64,000 nucleotides of DNA from Adiantum capillus-veneris (lineage: Eukaryota > Streptophyta > Polypodiopsida > Polypodiales > Pteridaceae): NCBI GenBank assembly GCA_014529385.2, contig CM043953.1, forward strand, positions 73,993,872-74,057,871. The letters run 5' to 3'. A program made the position numbers and the translations under genes. Each line of letters starts with the position of its first letter. Position 1 is the first letter of the stretch. The notes beneath the pieces are model-generated. The model did not search any database, was not told the DNA's origin, and was given only the letters and a program-made list of their open reading frames with translations. Of this stretch, positions 23,698 through 35,860 are shown one piece after another.

Positions 23698-25740
23698 AAA
23701 AACCCTAGGTAGGTGACTGAGACTAGTCCTTAAGGATAGGGATTCTTTGGCTTGCCAGACTCTTATTTTACATTTAGATAGGATCAGAGGGTGGTGGACT
23801 CTCTAGGTCCTAGGAGGAGTCTAGGGAGCGAGTGTCTGGCATAGATCCTTCGACTTAGGTAGTATTAGGTAGGAGAGTAGGAGTTGGAGTGGTAGAGGTA
23901 ATGAAAGGATAGCTTGAGAGTCCGGAGAGGCCATCGAGACACCAAAATCACCATCTCACATGATGAGCAGGAGTAGGGTAAGTAGGACATCATGATTTAT
24001 GATCTGGAGTACTTCATGCATGTTATATTTACTGTTAGGCTCATCAAAGAGCTGTAAAAGACAGAAAAGAGTGTTTAGGAGCTGAATTGAAGTTCAAAAG
24101 TTTCTGTGAGTAATTCTGAGAGAGTTGCAGAGCATAGGGAGTACTTCTGTCAGAAAAAATTTAAATTTTAAGACAATAGACATCCTACGCATAGCATGTC
24201 TCCAGGGGGATTTTAGTAGGGAATTTGGGGAAATTGAGGTCACCAATGTGTTCAGAGGGTGGGTTTCACCCTAGTAACATATAGACTTGAGTGTTTTTCC
24301 CTTATTGGATTGCCCAAAAGCTAAAAGGCGAACTCAGAAAACGTAAAAGTTCAGAAAAGGTTTAAATTGAGAGAAATTTGCATATTTTTGCACTTGTAAG
24401 GCATATTGGCAATTTCTGAGAGCATATGGAAGGCAAAGTAGCACTTTAGTCAGAGAAAAGGAGAAGTAGAAATCCTACGTGTAGGATGTCTACAGGGTGT
24501 TCTGGTGAGAATTTTTAAAATCTGAGTTGACCAGTGTGTTTAGAAGGTAGCAATTACCTTATATTCACTTGGAAAGGGAACTTGACCATATCTTGATAAG
24601 ATAAGGCCAAAAGACAAAAATTGCCAGACATCTTACCCAAATTGGGCCCAAGGCATTGTTTTAAGACTAAAACCATAGGATGTCTTCATAAGCATGATCT
24701 ACATGATTTATTGAGTGCATGAGAAAGGTTTCATCTCAACTGGGTGAGAAAATTGGATTTTAAGCAGACTTTAGCATTTTTGACTGAAAAAGGCTAGAAT
24801 AGCTAAATTTGGGGTTTGTGGAAATCCAAACTAAAATCTAAGCATAGCATTAGGTTGCTGACATCAAGGGAAAGTTGTGGCTCAAGTTTGGAGTCAAACA
24901 GAGCACTTAGACATCCTACGCGTAGGATGTGTTTACAATTATTTAGCACTCCAAATCCAACTTTGAGCATACCAGAGTGATCAGCACCTTAAGAGGAGTC
25001 CGTGGTTTGCATTTGGAGTAATTTTGAGCAGGTAGACATGCTACGCATAGGATGTCTATAGGCATGATATTGAAGTCAAAATATGGCTATGGACATAGCA
25101 GCGTGTTGTATAGCCTCAGGCAAGCCTCGTAGTCAATTTTGGTCAAATTGGAGTTGATTTGACTGGTCAGATCAACATCAAGCTGCTGGAATAGATTTCT
25201 GATCAGTTGACCAGCTTATAGGTGTCCAAATCAAAAAGTGAGAACAACTATGGACTTAGCACATCAAGGGGAATCTATAGTGCAAAGATCATCCAAAACA
25301 GAGCAGGTAGGCATCCTACGCGTAGGATGTCTGCAGGGTCTTATTGAAGTCAAAATCTGACTGTGAACATAGAACTTGATGTTCCAATTGACATAAGAGT
25401 TCCAAGAATCTTCCAGAAATTGGACCTTGTTTGACCTTTTGATGGAGCAAAGACGAAATTAAGACTTTACCTCTAGACTGACAAACACTCGGGTAAAGTA
25501 CAGTTCAGATTAGCGGACCTAATCAAGAACATCTGAAGTGTATAAAGTATAGTAGTGGTTGAGGTTAACCCTCCAGTTATACCAATCATTACTAAGACCA
25601 CCTCTAGCGGTTAAATGCTTTGATTCAATTGCCGAAATTAAAACGATTGTGTACAGGTATATTCAGCCGGCAAGGCAAGAAGTTGTGCGCAAACTAATCC
25701 CTTGCCAGGTGAATGGTTGGATTTGTGATAAATTGCATCG
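23698..25740 (+). other. 5' leader of element D with recurrent 24-bp palindromes
   Basis: About 2 kb without a convincing ORF. A palindrome made of AGACATCCTACG followed by its reverse complement recurs at 24178-24201, 24468-24491, 24909-24932, 25034-25057 and 25309-25332, with separated halves at 24626-24636 and 24675-24685. Sequence around some copies is also shared (for example GAGCAGGTAG before and a TTGAAGTCAAAAT block after), so these look like diverged repeats whose best conserved part is the palindrome. Confidence 0.85.
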
Positions 25741-25746
25741 CTAAGT

Positions 25747-28700
25747 TTGATGAATTTAAGATTAGGAAGACACATTCCTAGAGACCAAAAAGTGGCAGGT
25801 AATCAAGGTAGCTTAGTATCCACTGAGGAGAGTGTAACTCAGGCAAGGGTAGATCCATTAGCACCGATCATTGAGGAGGGTAGTGATACTGACACTTCAT
25901 CAGATAAGTCCTTCTTCATGATGGGTAGTCAACAGCTAGGAGGTTTCTCCGGTGAAGGACCAATACTAGGAGGAAGTACCTCCCAAAACCCTTTGAACGA
26001 TGCCAAGTTCACTATAATCTTCTTAGAAGGAACAAACTCTAGGGGAGCCCTAGTTCCCGGGGGATTCACTCTATATACAAAACAGGACGCCACCGAGCGG
26101 ACAACTTTGATAAAACCCCTATATACGACTCATATTAGGGAATATGACCCCCCCTTTCTATGCTTATATGGCAATCAATGAAGAAAACTATCATACCCCT
26201 ATCTTACATATAAAATCTAGGTCTCACATGATCTAATGGAGTAAAACTAGTCAAAGAGTGTGTAGCATAGTGACTAGCAATGTACTAAGGAACCAATTAT
26301 ATTGATAATTAGATGTACCCTCAATGTGTCTTAGTTTGACTTTCAAACTATGTGCCCGATCAACTTGCACTCTGGCTACTCTCCAATTCTGACCCATCCA
26401 AAGCTGGTGTAAATCAACCCTTGACCTGCTCCAAATCAATCCTTATCTATGACCGGCTTGATGCAAAATTTATTGTGTGACCTGATAATTTTTTTTCCCT
26501 AAATTCATCTAGGTTCTAGTGCACATTGGTGACCAATTATTACAAGTAATCAACCTGGGTGAGCCCCCCCCCCCCCCCCCCCCCCCCCCCCAAATATGAT
26601 ACCCCCCTCTTTTATTTTTCAACTTGGGAATTAAATTATTGGGGGCCTACCCCTAACTTATACGCTTATGTAACTTGTAAAAAAAACCCCCTCCCCTGCA
26701 CTTACATGGTGCGGTAAGTTTTCCATGGTGAATCCCTCGGGCCCTAGTTTATTCTGACTATTGGGGACGCAAGTGTATTTGTATAGAGGAAAGACCTTCT
26801 CAGAGACTGGAAATAATTCAAGTCTATGATGATGGAGATAGATTCTGAGACGAAAATGGGGAACCACTATCTGATAATTAGTAACCTTGAGGATTACAAC
26901 AGATATGGAGATAATGTGGCAAAAGGAAAAATGGTCTCAGAGGCTCAAGAGCCGCCTCCAAAAATTGATCGACCTGGAGCTCTTTTTATATATGATAAAA
27001 AAACAACCAGGGTCTCTACCTATAATGAGAATGTAGAAATTTACAAGCATGAGAGCGAGGGAGTAGTCTCTTATTTTCGATGCAAAGAACCCTACTCAAA
27101 TGAATTAAGCAAAGACAAGGTTCTTTACTTATTCTCTTATGAAATTGCTATGGGGAAGGATATCATTTTTGTTGACAGGTACGCGCGAGAATACAAACGA
27201 ATTCTTTCAGAGGAGATAGAAAAGGCAACAGTTCCAGAAACATCAACATATGCTCCCGAAGAAGTACCAAGGTCCACCTATACCCCTAGCAAGTCAACAA
27301 ATCCATTTTTAGAAGAGTACGAGACAATATCACATTCTAACCGACAACAGACGTTCAACTAATAGAACCAACAAGCAACCCAATCATCATTGCATGCATG
27401 GCTTCAACAAAGTGCGACATTAGAACAAGACTGAAACAGAGATGGTTATCCAGTCACACGAGGGCTAAGAGATTTACAAGAACCACCACTCTATTCACAG
27501 TATCAAGGCGAGAGTAAGCCAAAAACTCAAGAGTCGACAGAGCCTGGAAGACAACCCGTAGAACGAGTTCGAAGAGATGAACCACCTCTTGCAAGAACCA
27601 TTAGAAATTATGGCTTAGGGGCACCTCTAGGAGAGGAACCCTCCCACTACCGAACGCCAGAGGAGGTATATCGAGTAGAACAAAGAGAACCAATGATGAG
27701 ATTTGTAGACCATCGTAGAATTAGACCTTCTCAGGTGCAAAAATGGGTAAACAAGAAATACATAGGAAACAGAGATCCTAGGGATCATGTAGTAGCCTTT
27801 GTGCGTGTAGTTAGAGCTGAAGAAGTGTTGGACTTCCCTACTCAATTTGCACGGTTTGGGCTTACCGTAGAAGATGATGCCGCTACTTGGTTTGACTCTG
27901 TGGAGCGTAGAGACTTTGAGTCTATGGAGGAGGTTTTGGCCGAGTTTATTGAGGAATTCTCACAAAGGGGGATAGCTCATAATACAGTCTCACAAATCCA
28001 TAAATTCAAACAGAAAGAAGGGGAATCTGTGTGAAAAGTAGCCCTACGACTAAAAAGATATGTGAAGTTCTGCCCTGTGGAAGAACTGCCAACTCAGTCC
28101 AGACTTATGCTTATATTTATTCAAAGACTAAGGAACGCAGATCTCCAGAAGGACTTACATATGAAGAGGAGCACGACGTTAAATGCGTTAACTAAGGAGG
28201 CTCTTTACCTTGTAGACAATTGTGCGGTCTACAAGGAGGGTGAATTCAAGGATCTTGATGACGATTCATCCTCACAACAAAGTGGAAGCAAGTCTGCTAA
28301 GGCAGCACCGAAAGGAGAAGTAGCTGTAAGCCAGAAGCATCTTGTGGAGGAAGTGCTAAAAAAATTTAATATGTATGCCAAGCCTCAGGCTAAACAACCA
28401 AAGTGGTGTGCTATTGAACAAAAATGGACAAACGATGTGACGGAGGAATATTATTATAACAAGGGATATGTGAGAGAGCGACCATATGCTCCCCAAGCTC
28501 AGGTAGCATCTCCTCAACTTCCATCAATGCTTAGGTATCAAGCAGGCAACCTACCAGGACCTGTAGGTGTTGAAAGACCACAACCAGTATTGGGGCAACA
28601 ACCACCCCTACCAGGATTACGACCGGTAGACATAAGATACACACCAACGGTAAACGAACCAGAAGAGAAGGCTTTGGTACCTATGCATGCATATTATGAA

Positions 28701-28930
28701 GATTCCAATGGATATGCAGCAAATCCTATCTATTATCCACTGAAAGAACCCCCAACGTCAGAACCTTGGAGCATGATTGGAAGTACAGGACCACCAACAA
28801 CTGCACGTGTAGTAGGAGAAGGAAGCTACAACTTGGATGAACGAACACTATTGTTCATAGCCAACGGAGGCATGGGCGGGCAGAGGCATGCATACCAACC
28901 AAGAGGAACTCAAGGAGCACCTCAATAGCC
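25747..28930 (+). other. Element D: gag region
   Basis: Long, mostly open stretch. Its middle (27.69-28.3 kb) has the retrotransposon-gag pattern: RDHVVAFVRVVRAEEV, DAATWFDSV, FESMEEVLAEFIEEF and VSQIHKFKQKEGESV. The N-terminal part is Ser/Thr/Gly-rich with no known domain, and the C-terminal part (28.45-28.9 kb) is Pro/Gln-rich. A 28-base poly-C run (26564-26591) interrupts the region. It is decayed in places. Confidence 0.7.
26564..26591. repeat. Poly-C tract of 28 bases
   Basis: An uninterrupted run of 28 C residues inside the gag part of D, directly followed by AAATATGATACCCCCC. It may be partly a sequencing artefact in length. Confidence 0.9.
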
Positions 28931-29080
28931 TAAGGGACCCTGCTACAAGTGTGGCGGAGACCATTGGCTAAGAGACTGTCCTCATGATGAAATCATTAGA
29001 GTCAATGCGTATTGCACTGAGTGTGGAATTACTCACTTGATTCCTGATTGCCCTAAGAACCCGAGCAAAGGAGAAAAACT
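28930..29080 (+). other. Element D: paired zinc knuckles
   Basis: CYKCGGDHWLRDC and CTECGITHLIPDC lie about 20 residues apart. Both have the spacing CX2CX3HX4C, one residue shorter than the usual CX2CX4HX4C gag knuckle. They sit directly after the gag region and before the linker to the protease. Confidence 0.75.
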
Positions 29081-29083
29081 ACT

Positions 29084-30387
29084 TTGAACGTGCTGGAGGC
29101 ATTGCCTTCCAGTGGAGGGTCAGAAAACGAGACAGTAATACCTATTCAGGCAGTGACACGAGCACAAGCTCGAAGAATGACAAACGAACCCATAATTGAA
29201 GAGCCAAAGACCGATGCCCCAAGTGCAAAAATGAAAAATCAGAGAAGCACATGGAAAGCTAGAAAGGCGCGTATGAAATCCAGGAGAAACGAGAGCAAAC
29301 GGCTCTATCCGAGGAGTTAAAACACACAAAGGATAGATTGGAGCGGTTAGAGAATCTAACTAGTTTAAGTTCACACACTGCAGCAACCAAAGGAGCCAAG
29401 GAAATAGTAGAACCCAAAAGTGCAGGATCGGGAGGATCAGTGCTGGTAGAAAAAGTAAATGAGCAGTTGGACGCACTTTTAAAAGCATACAAAGCCAGAC
29501 TCAAAAACAACCAAACCCAAGAGCAAAGATGGATGACTTATCCATATGCAGAAATAGAAAAACAGAGGTTGGAAATGTGTCGAAAGATGATTGAAACAGC
29601 CCAATCCTTGATAGAAAATCCGCTTGGTAAACCTGCAAGTTGGCACGAGGTACCAACTCCAACCCCTATCAAACCAACTCTAGAGAAACAAGTAGACACG
29701 AAGAAGAGACTCACGACTGCCTTTGAGTCTAGGAGAGAACCTATCATAGTGCCAAATACAACAGATGAGACAATTGATGGTTTCCAGACTAAAGCATTGG
29801 TAGAAATGGGTAAGGATTGTAACAGTCTAAATGACCTATGGAAGCAAATCCGGGAAGCAAATGAAGCTAACAGGGTGAACAACCAAATAAATAGCACGAG
29901 AAAGGAGGAAAATGAGATCTTACCTCCCATTGAAGAATTTGAGGCAAGATCACAAATGAACTTTGATATGCATTCACAAGGGGGAGACCAGGGTTCAATT
30001 AGTTCAGAGCACAGTCAACCAGACTCGCTAAAAACTCTACCCTCGTACCTAAGGGAGTATGAAGCTAAGTCTGAGGTGAGAGCAATCCCATCTCAAAGAC
30101 TTTCTTCCAACAGAGTGATGGATTCACAAGGGTTGATTGAGTTATTGTCCACCCCTGTGGCATGCACAATCACGTTAGCCGAACTCTTGAGGTTACGACC
30201 AAACATGTGGACCACCGTAGGCAAATGCTTAGAAAAATTTGGAGTAAAAGACCCTACCTCAAAGCTTCAAGAAGGGATCAAAGAATTGGACAAGCCTCAA
30301 CTAAACACTAGGCCAGTACCTTTAAACAAGGTTGGAGAATATTGCGAGGGAGAAGATGGAAATACAACACTACCAGTAGAGTTCTAG
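29084..30387 (+). other. Element D: linker between gag and protease
   Basis: Charged, helix-rich region with a 349-codon open frame at 29338-30387, including a coiled-coil-like part near its start (LVEKVNEQLDALLKAYKARL). No recognised enzyme domain. By position it is a gag-pol linker. Confidence 0.5.
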
Positions 30388-30819
30388 GGAGTAGTTTCCA
30401 AAGCTATTCTTGACAGTGGAGCGGGAGTCGCTATCGCCACCAAAGAAATCTAGAAAAAATGGGGAAAACCGGCTTTGAGAGATACCAGAATGAAATTGCA
30501 AGATGGGTTCATGGAAAAGCATCTAGGACTTATAGAAAAAGTAATTGTCACCTCTTGCGGAATCGAGTATGAGCATACATTTGCAATAGTTGATTTCGAC
30601 AAAAAGAACAATTACGAGATCATCTTGGGAAGACCATTCATGAGACAATTAAAGATGGTCCAAGATTGGGGTTACGACCATATATACCTCAAATGTGGGG
30701 AGACTACAAACAAAATATACCTAAAAGATCATAGTTACAAGGATGTGAACCAGACACCAGCGGAAGAGTTTGATTCAACTACATTGGCAGGGTCCGAACT
30801 CCAAGCATGGTTAGGGTAG
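30388..30819 (+). other. Element D: aspartic protease
   Basis: AILDSGAGVAIATKEI is a retropepsin active-site loop and following helix. YEIILGRPFMRQL is the conserved ILG-containing C-terminal strand. About 120 residues separate the loop from the end, the usual retropepsin length. An acidic spacer of about 1 kb (including 30975-31373) follows before RT. Confidence 0.75.
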
Positions 30820-31782
30820 AAAAAAGAGCTATGGATGTGCGAGCTTCACATTGTGGGAGCTTAAAAAGAGAGGAATGCATCTTAGAATGAGCTATTGGGG
30901 ACAAGGATTACATTTCGAAACATTTTTCCGAAGATGCTTTAGAACCTCTGGAATGGGAACACATACTAGCAACATTGGATGTCTGTACCATTACAGATAG
31001 CCCAACGACAAAATTTTGCGATAAGGATGGCTATGATGTGCTACCCTATTACATGGTAAACCTTATACCACCAGGAGATGAGTATGTAGACTCACCAGAA
31101 CAAGAAGAGTTTTATGACTCCTCTGAGCATTTGGAATTAAGTAACGATGCAGATAACGAGTGTTTAGACAGCTCAAGCAATCCTGGGGAGACAACCGCGA
31201 ATATCAAGTTTTACGATTTTGCAAATCAACACCCTAGACGCCAGGAACGCTATAGAAAAAAAAGAACAGAAAATAAAATTAGAGAGAACCAAGATAAAAC
31301 TCACTATCTAATGCTTGTCAAGGCAGAGGATTGTGTAAAAGACCAAATATCAGGAAGATTCTCAAGAGTTTGAAGAGAAAGGACACATGAGGAAATAAAA
31401 CAAGCACGGAAGACTAAAACAGAAACAAAATCAAGAAAATATCAACAATCAAAAGAGGAAAAGACAAAAGATCCAGAGTGGACCAAAATAGAGCGTAAAA
31501 AGAAATACCAAGAACTAAAACGATTGTTACGAGAGGTATGGACTATTGAGGGAGAAAGTGATAGTAAGGAGGATTCATAAAAAGGAAACATAATGTACCT
31601 TAGCACTATCGAAAATTTACCATCCAAGACAGAAAAATCATAATGACACCACCAATAAGGGAAAGAATAAACCAGGAATCTTACGATGGGCCGGAAATGC
31701 AAAACGGATAGACCTCGCTGCGTCAGGCGAAGAGCCTCAGCATATCTATATAGCAACTGATTTAGAGCCTGAAGAAGAAGAA

Positions 31783-32052
31783 ATGTTAACACAACTTCTC
31801 AAGAAGTATAAAGATGTGTTTGTATGGTCCTACAAAGACCTCAAAGGAGTTGATCCCTCGATATGCCAACATACAATTCCTTTGAAATCAAATGCCAAAC
31901 CTAGCAAACAACGTCCTTACACATATAATGACACATTCTCTAAACGAATCAAAGAAGAGATTGACAAGCTGATGGATGCTAAATTCATCTATGAAATTGA
32001 GCATACAGATTGGGTGTCACCCATTGTGGTTGTCCCCAAAAAGAACGGAAAG

Positions 32053-32107
<55 letters not shown>

Positions 32108-32594
32108 CCTCAAAAAAGTGAATGCAGCCACAATAAGGGATAATTATTCCTTGCCAATCACAGAACATGTGCTTGAGAGGGTGGCTGGAAAACGTGCTTA
32201 TTCCTTTTTAGATGGGTTTTCGGGGTATAACCTATTGGCAATTGCAATTGAGGATCAACACAAAACAATATTTGCCACAGAGTGGAGAATATATACATAT
32301 AGAGTTATGCCTTTTGGCCTAACCAATGCCCCAACTACCTTCCAAAGGTTAATGACTCATGTGCTCAAAGAATACCTGAGAATATTATTAGAAATCTTAA
32401 GGAAAACCTCGTATCAACACATGTACTTAAAGCACCAGATTGGAAAAAATATATTCCATGTTCACATTGATGCCTCTGCGTACGCAATTGGGAGTATTCT
32501 GGGTCAACCTGGAGATGGAACAATGGATTTCCCAGTTTGTTATGCGAGACGACAGCTAAATAGTGCTACACCACCACTGAAAGAGAGGGATTAG
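31783..32594 (+). other. Element D: reverse transcriptase and start of RNase H
   Basis: Motifs in order are WVSPIVVVPKKNGK, then YSFLDGFSGYNLLAIA, TYRVMPFGLTNAPTTFQRLM and, in RNase H, FHVHIDASAYAIGSILGQ. A 52-bp TG microsatellite lies inside the RT region. RNase H continues to about 32830 (ADHLSRLQNG at its end). One RNase H only, unlike A and B. It is decayed. Confidence 0.8.
32054..32105. repeat. (TG)n microsatellite inside the RT region of D
   Basis: 26 pure TG units directly after the conserved KKNGK block. Gypsy RTs normally continue there with a CVDYR-type motif, whose codons may have seeded the run. Confidence 0.95.
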
Positions 32595-33102
32595 GAATGA
32601 TTTATGTTGTAAAGAAATTTCGGCATTACTTGCTTGCAAACAAATTTGTGTTCTTCACATATCATCAAGCTCTTCTGTATCTAGTAAATAAACCATGCAA
32701 TACTGGGAGAATTGTATGGTGGTTTATTATAGTGCTAGAGTTTGACTTCACAGTGGTAGTAAAAAAGGGTAAAACTCATCTACGGGCGGATCATCTTTCA
32801 AGGCTACAAAACGGGGAAGCTCCTGAAGGAGTAGATGTGATGCTTATCTTTTCAATATTGAAGTGATACCCAAATGGTCTCAGGAAATTGTCAGCAATCT
32901 TTCCTTTAGAGGTAGATTTGATAACAAGGAAGACAGATCCAAATAACAAACATTTTGACAAACAAAAAATTTTCAGTTGATTGCAGGATGACTGTACCAT
33001 CTACGCTCGGACCAAATTCTACGATTATGTATAAATCCAGAGGAATTCGAGTGCTATCTTGAAGAAGCACACATCCAAGATTGTGCATTTCATTATTCAA
33101 CA

Positions 33103-34594
33103 ATGAAAACACACCAAAGATTGAAACACTTAGGAGTTTATTGGCCAACTATGTATGCTGACACACATGCTTATGTTAACAATTGTACTATATGTGGTGC
33201 CAAACGACCGGTGGATCACGCGACCGGTGGATCACGCGACATTGTTTCAGGTAACCATTGCACCTACATGGAGTCAATATATCATTGATTTCTTAACAAC
33301 AAGGACATCTCCTGAAAACATAACAAAAGTGCGAAAAAGGGCTATAGAGTTGGAGGCTCGAGACTTTAATTTAATTGGAAATCAAATCTACAAGAGAGGA
33401 AAGGCCAATCAACTTAGAATATGTGCAGTGAAAGTGAATACCTACTAATTCTAGAACACGCACATGGAGGAATAAGTGGAGGCCATTTTTCAGGCGATAA
33501 GGCGATAAGACGCAAGAATATGGTGGCCTACATTGCACATGGATGATGAGGAGTTTGTAAAGCGTTGTGACGCATGTCAGCGCACTAAGGTGTCAGTAAA
33601 GAGAGATGAGATGCCACTACGGCCAATGATGGGAGCACGGGCATTTGCAAAATGGGGAATTGATTTTGTGGGGCCTATTTCACCCCCTGCATATCGCACC
33701 CATACCCAATATATCATTGTGGCTACGGACTATCTCACAAAATGGGTGGAAGCCAAAGCAACACAAAAAGCAGACGCAAGAACCACTGCACAATTTTTGT
33801 ATGAGAATGTCTTTGTACGATACGGATTACCAATAGAAATTGTCAGTGATCGAGGCACACATTTTCTTAATGAAGTCATTGAGTATCTGCTAGAGGAATT
33901 CATGGTCATACATAGAAAATCTGCCCCATATCATCCACAGGCACATGGACAAGGTGAGGCCACAAATAAAACACTATGCACTGTTTTGACTAAAATTGTA
34001 TCAGAGTCAAGGACAGACTGGGATCAACAATTACACTCAACACTATGGGCATACCGGGTAGCTTATAAAACATCTATTGGAACAACACCGTACAACATGG
34101 TGTTTGGTCTAAACGCTATATTACCCATAGAGTTTTTAGTTCCAACTCTACGAGTAGCGAAACGCTTAGAATGGACAGGCCATGAGCTCTTTTCAAAAAT
34201 AGATGATCTTGAAAAGCTAGATGAACTTCGACTGAGAGCTGCAGCTTCGATCTATGCTAAAAAGAGAAGACAAAAAGAGTTTTTTGACAAGCATGTGCGT
34301 ACGAAAGAGTCCAAAATAGGTGATTATGTACTTGTTTATACTTTGAAGCAACATGACAAGAAACTTAAAAAGCGAGGGATGGGACCCTTTGTGATTAGTG
34401 ATTTATCACAAAGTGGAGCTATCAAACTTGCTACATTGGCAGGAGAAGAAATGCCAAATTGGATTAGTGGGTGTCGATTAAAAAAGTATCATTTACCACT
34501 AACACAGGATATGCTTCAACAAATCCATCAAGAAAAACAACGGATGAAGGAGAAACAGAGGGTACGAGAAGAAGCACAAGCAGAAGCAAAATAA
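33103..34594 (+). other. Element D: integrase
   Basis: Two zinc-binding-like blocks precede the core (CTICGAKRP at 33.2 kb; CDACQRTKV at 33.57 kb). The core has GIDFVGPIS (first Asp), IVSDRGTHF (second Asp) and the HPQAHGQGEATNKTL block (Glu). A GPY/F-type C-terminal part follows (KKRGMGPFVISDL), with no chromodomain. From 33533 to 34594 it is a single 353-codon open frame, the best preserved pol segment of D, ending in a Lys/Glu/Gln-rich tail. Confidence 0.85.
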
Positions 34595-34645
34595 CGAATT
34601 GCAAAAAGAAGGCTTCTACGACAACAACAACAAAGTGGATCACCG

Positions 34646-35053
34646 TTGCAAAGAAATGCTATTCGATTAACGAATTTTGGTGAAGACACAGTGGAACCAA
34701 TAATTGTAGTCAAAGTGGGTAGCAATCAAGTTGAATCGACGGCATTGCTTGATTTCGGAGCTCAAGCAAATCTGATCTCTTACAAATTATATAAACAGCT
34801 CAAGCTCGAAGATCAACTACATCCTACTCAACAAGTGCTAGAAAGTAGTACATCACATTTGCTAGGAACATTGGGCCGGACAATATTGCATGTACAAATA
34901 CATCAATATGTTTACCCCCACAAGTTTTATGTGGTTGAGGATGCGAGCACACTACACCCCATGTCATTAGGACAACCTTGGCAGAAAGAGTATAATGTGC
35001 AGATAGATTGGAATTCGGATACAGTTAAAATTCAACATGCACAAGAACAATAG
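34646..35053 (+). other. Element D: second retropepsin-like domain, downstream of integrase
   Basis: A 135-codon open frame with ALLDFGAQANLISYKLYKQL, an active-site-like loop with Phe in place of Ser/Thr, then a middle flap-like region (SHLLGTLGRTILHVQI) and a C-terminal SLGQPWQKEYNVQIDW that matches the ILG-type strand of retropepsins. Its length matches one protease domain. It follows integrase by about 50 bp on the same strand. Gypsy elements normally carry one protease, before RT, and D has that one at 30.4 kb. It could be an acquired accessory domain or a piece of another element. Confidence 0.6.
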
Positions 35054-35860
35054 GTGGTAGCCTTTGCTCAGCCAACCCAGAAGAACCAGATAATAGCACC
35101 ACCATCACTGGATAAAGAACAAAAAGGATGGGTGCCAATAAAGCACAACAAGATACCCATGGAGAAAAACCAGGGAACTGCCAACCATGTTCACTAAAAA
35201 AATAAAACAACACAGACCATAGTGAATGGATCAAGGTTAGCAACACGCGAAAAACAAGTATGGGTACGGAAGGATAGAGGCGGCCTGGCATACAAACCAC
35301 AATACAACAACAGAAGTCAACAGAAGAACACAGTTAAACAAAAAACCAAGGGAATAAAAAAGATATGGATCCCGAAGAGAATGCTCAGTAACCACTTAAA
35401 TGCGACACGCATTTGGATCCCCAAACCAAACCAATAGGAACTCCCTTCAGTACAAGCAAAACCAACAGTAGGACAAACGACATCGGCAAATCAATCTGTG
35501 CGGATGTCGATCAACAGAAAAGCCACCAAGACCAAAAAAGAGGCAATAAACCTACAAACGCATCCAAAACAAAGCTACAAATGGAAAGCAAAAGAGAAAA
35601 AGATTACGGCCACATCAGCCACGACAATTCCATCCACGGAAACAACCACGGCCATATCGACAGTAGCGGCAGCCCAAGAAACTTTTGCAAAAAAGACGAT
35701 CAAACAAAGAGCTGTAGAGTTACAACCTTTTACTTGCAAAGAAAATCCGCCAACCAAATCAACAACAAACAGGAAACCTCGACGTCGAATGCCGATAAGC
35801 ATCTTGCTTATTCCCTCCTCTTGCACAACATTAATTTTTCCATGCATTGACTGAGTATGC
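35054..35860 (+). other. Element D: Lys/Thr/Gln-rich region
   Basis: Low-complexity sequence with overlapping open frames in two phases (35413-35850, 35498-35854), so the real frame is unclear. Strongly basic and Thr-rich. No recognised domain. Confidence 0.35.

Noticed and set aside
24178-25332. CRISPR-like array of repeated palindromes
   Set aside because: Spacing is irregular, spacers are not uniform in length, and the sequence is inside a plant LTR element.
32010-32106. Cys/Val repeat protein
   Set aside because: It is the (TG)n microsatellite read in frame inside the RT region of D.
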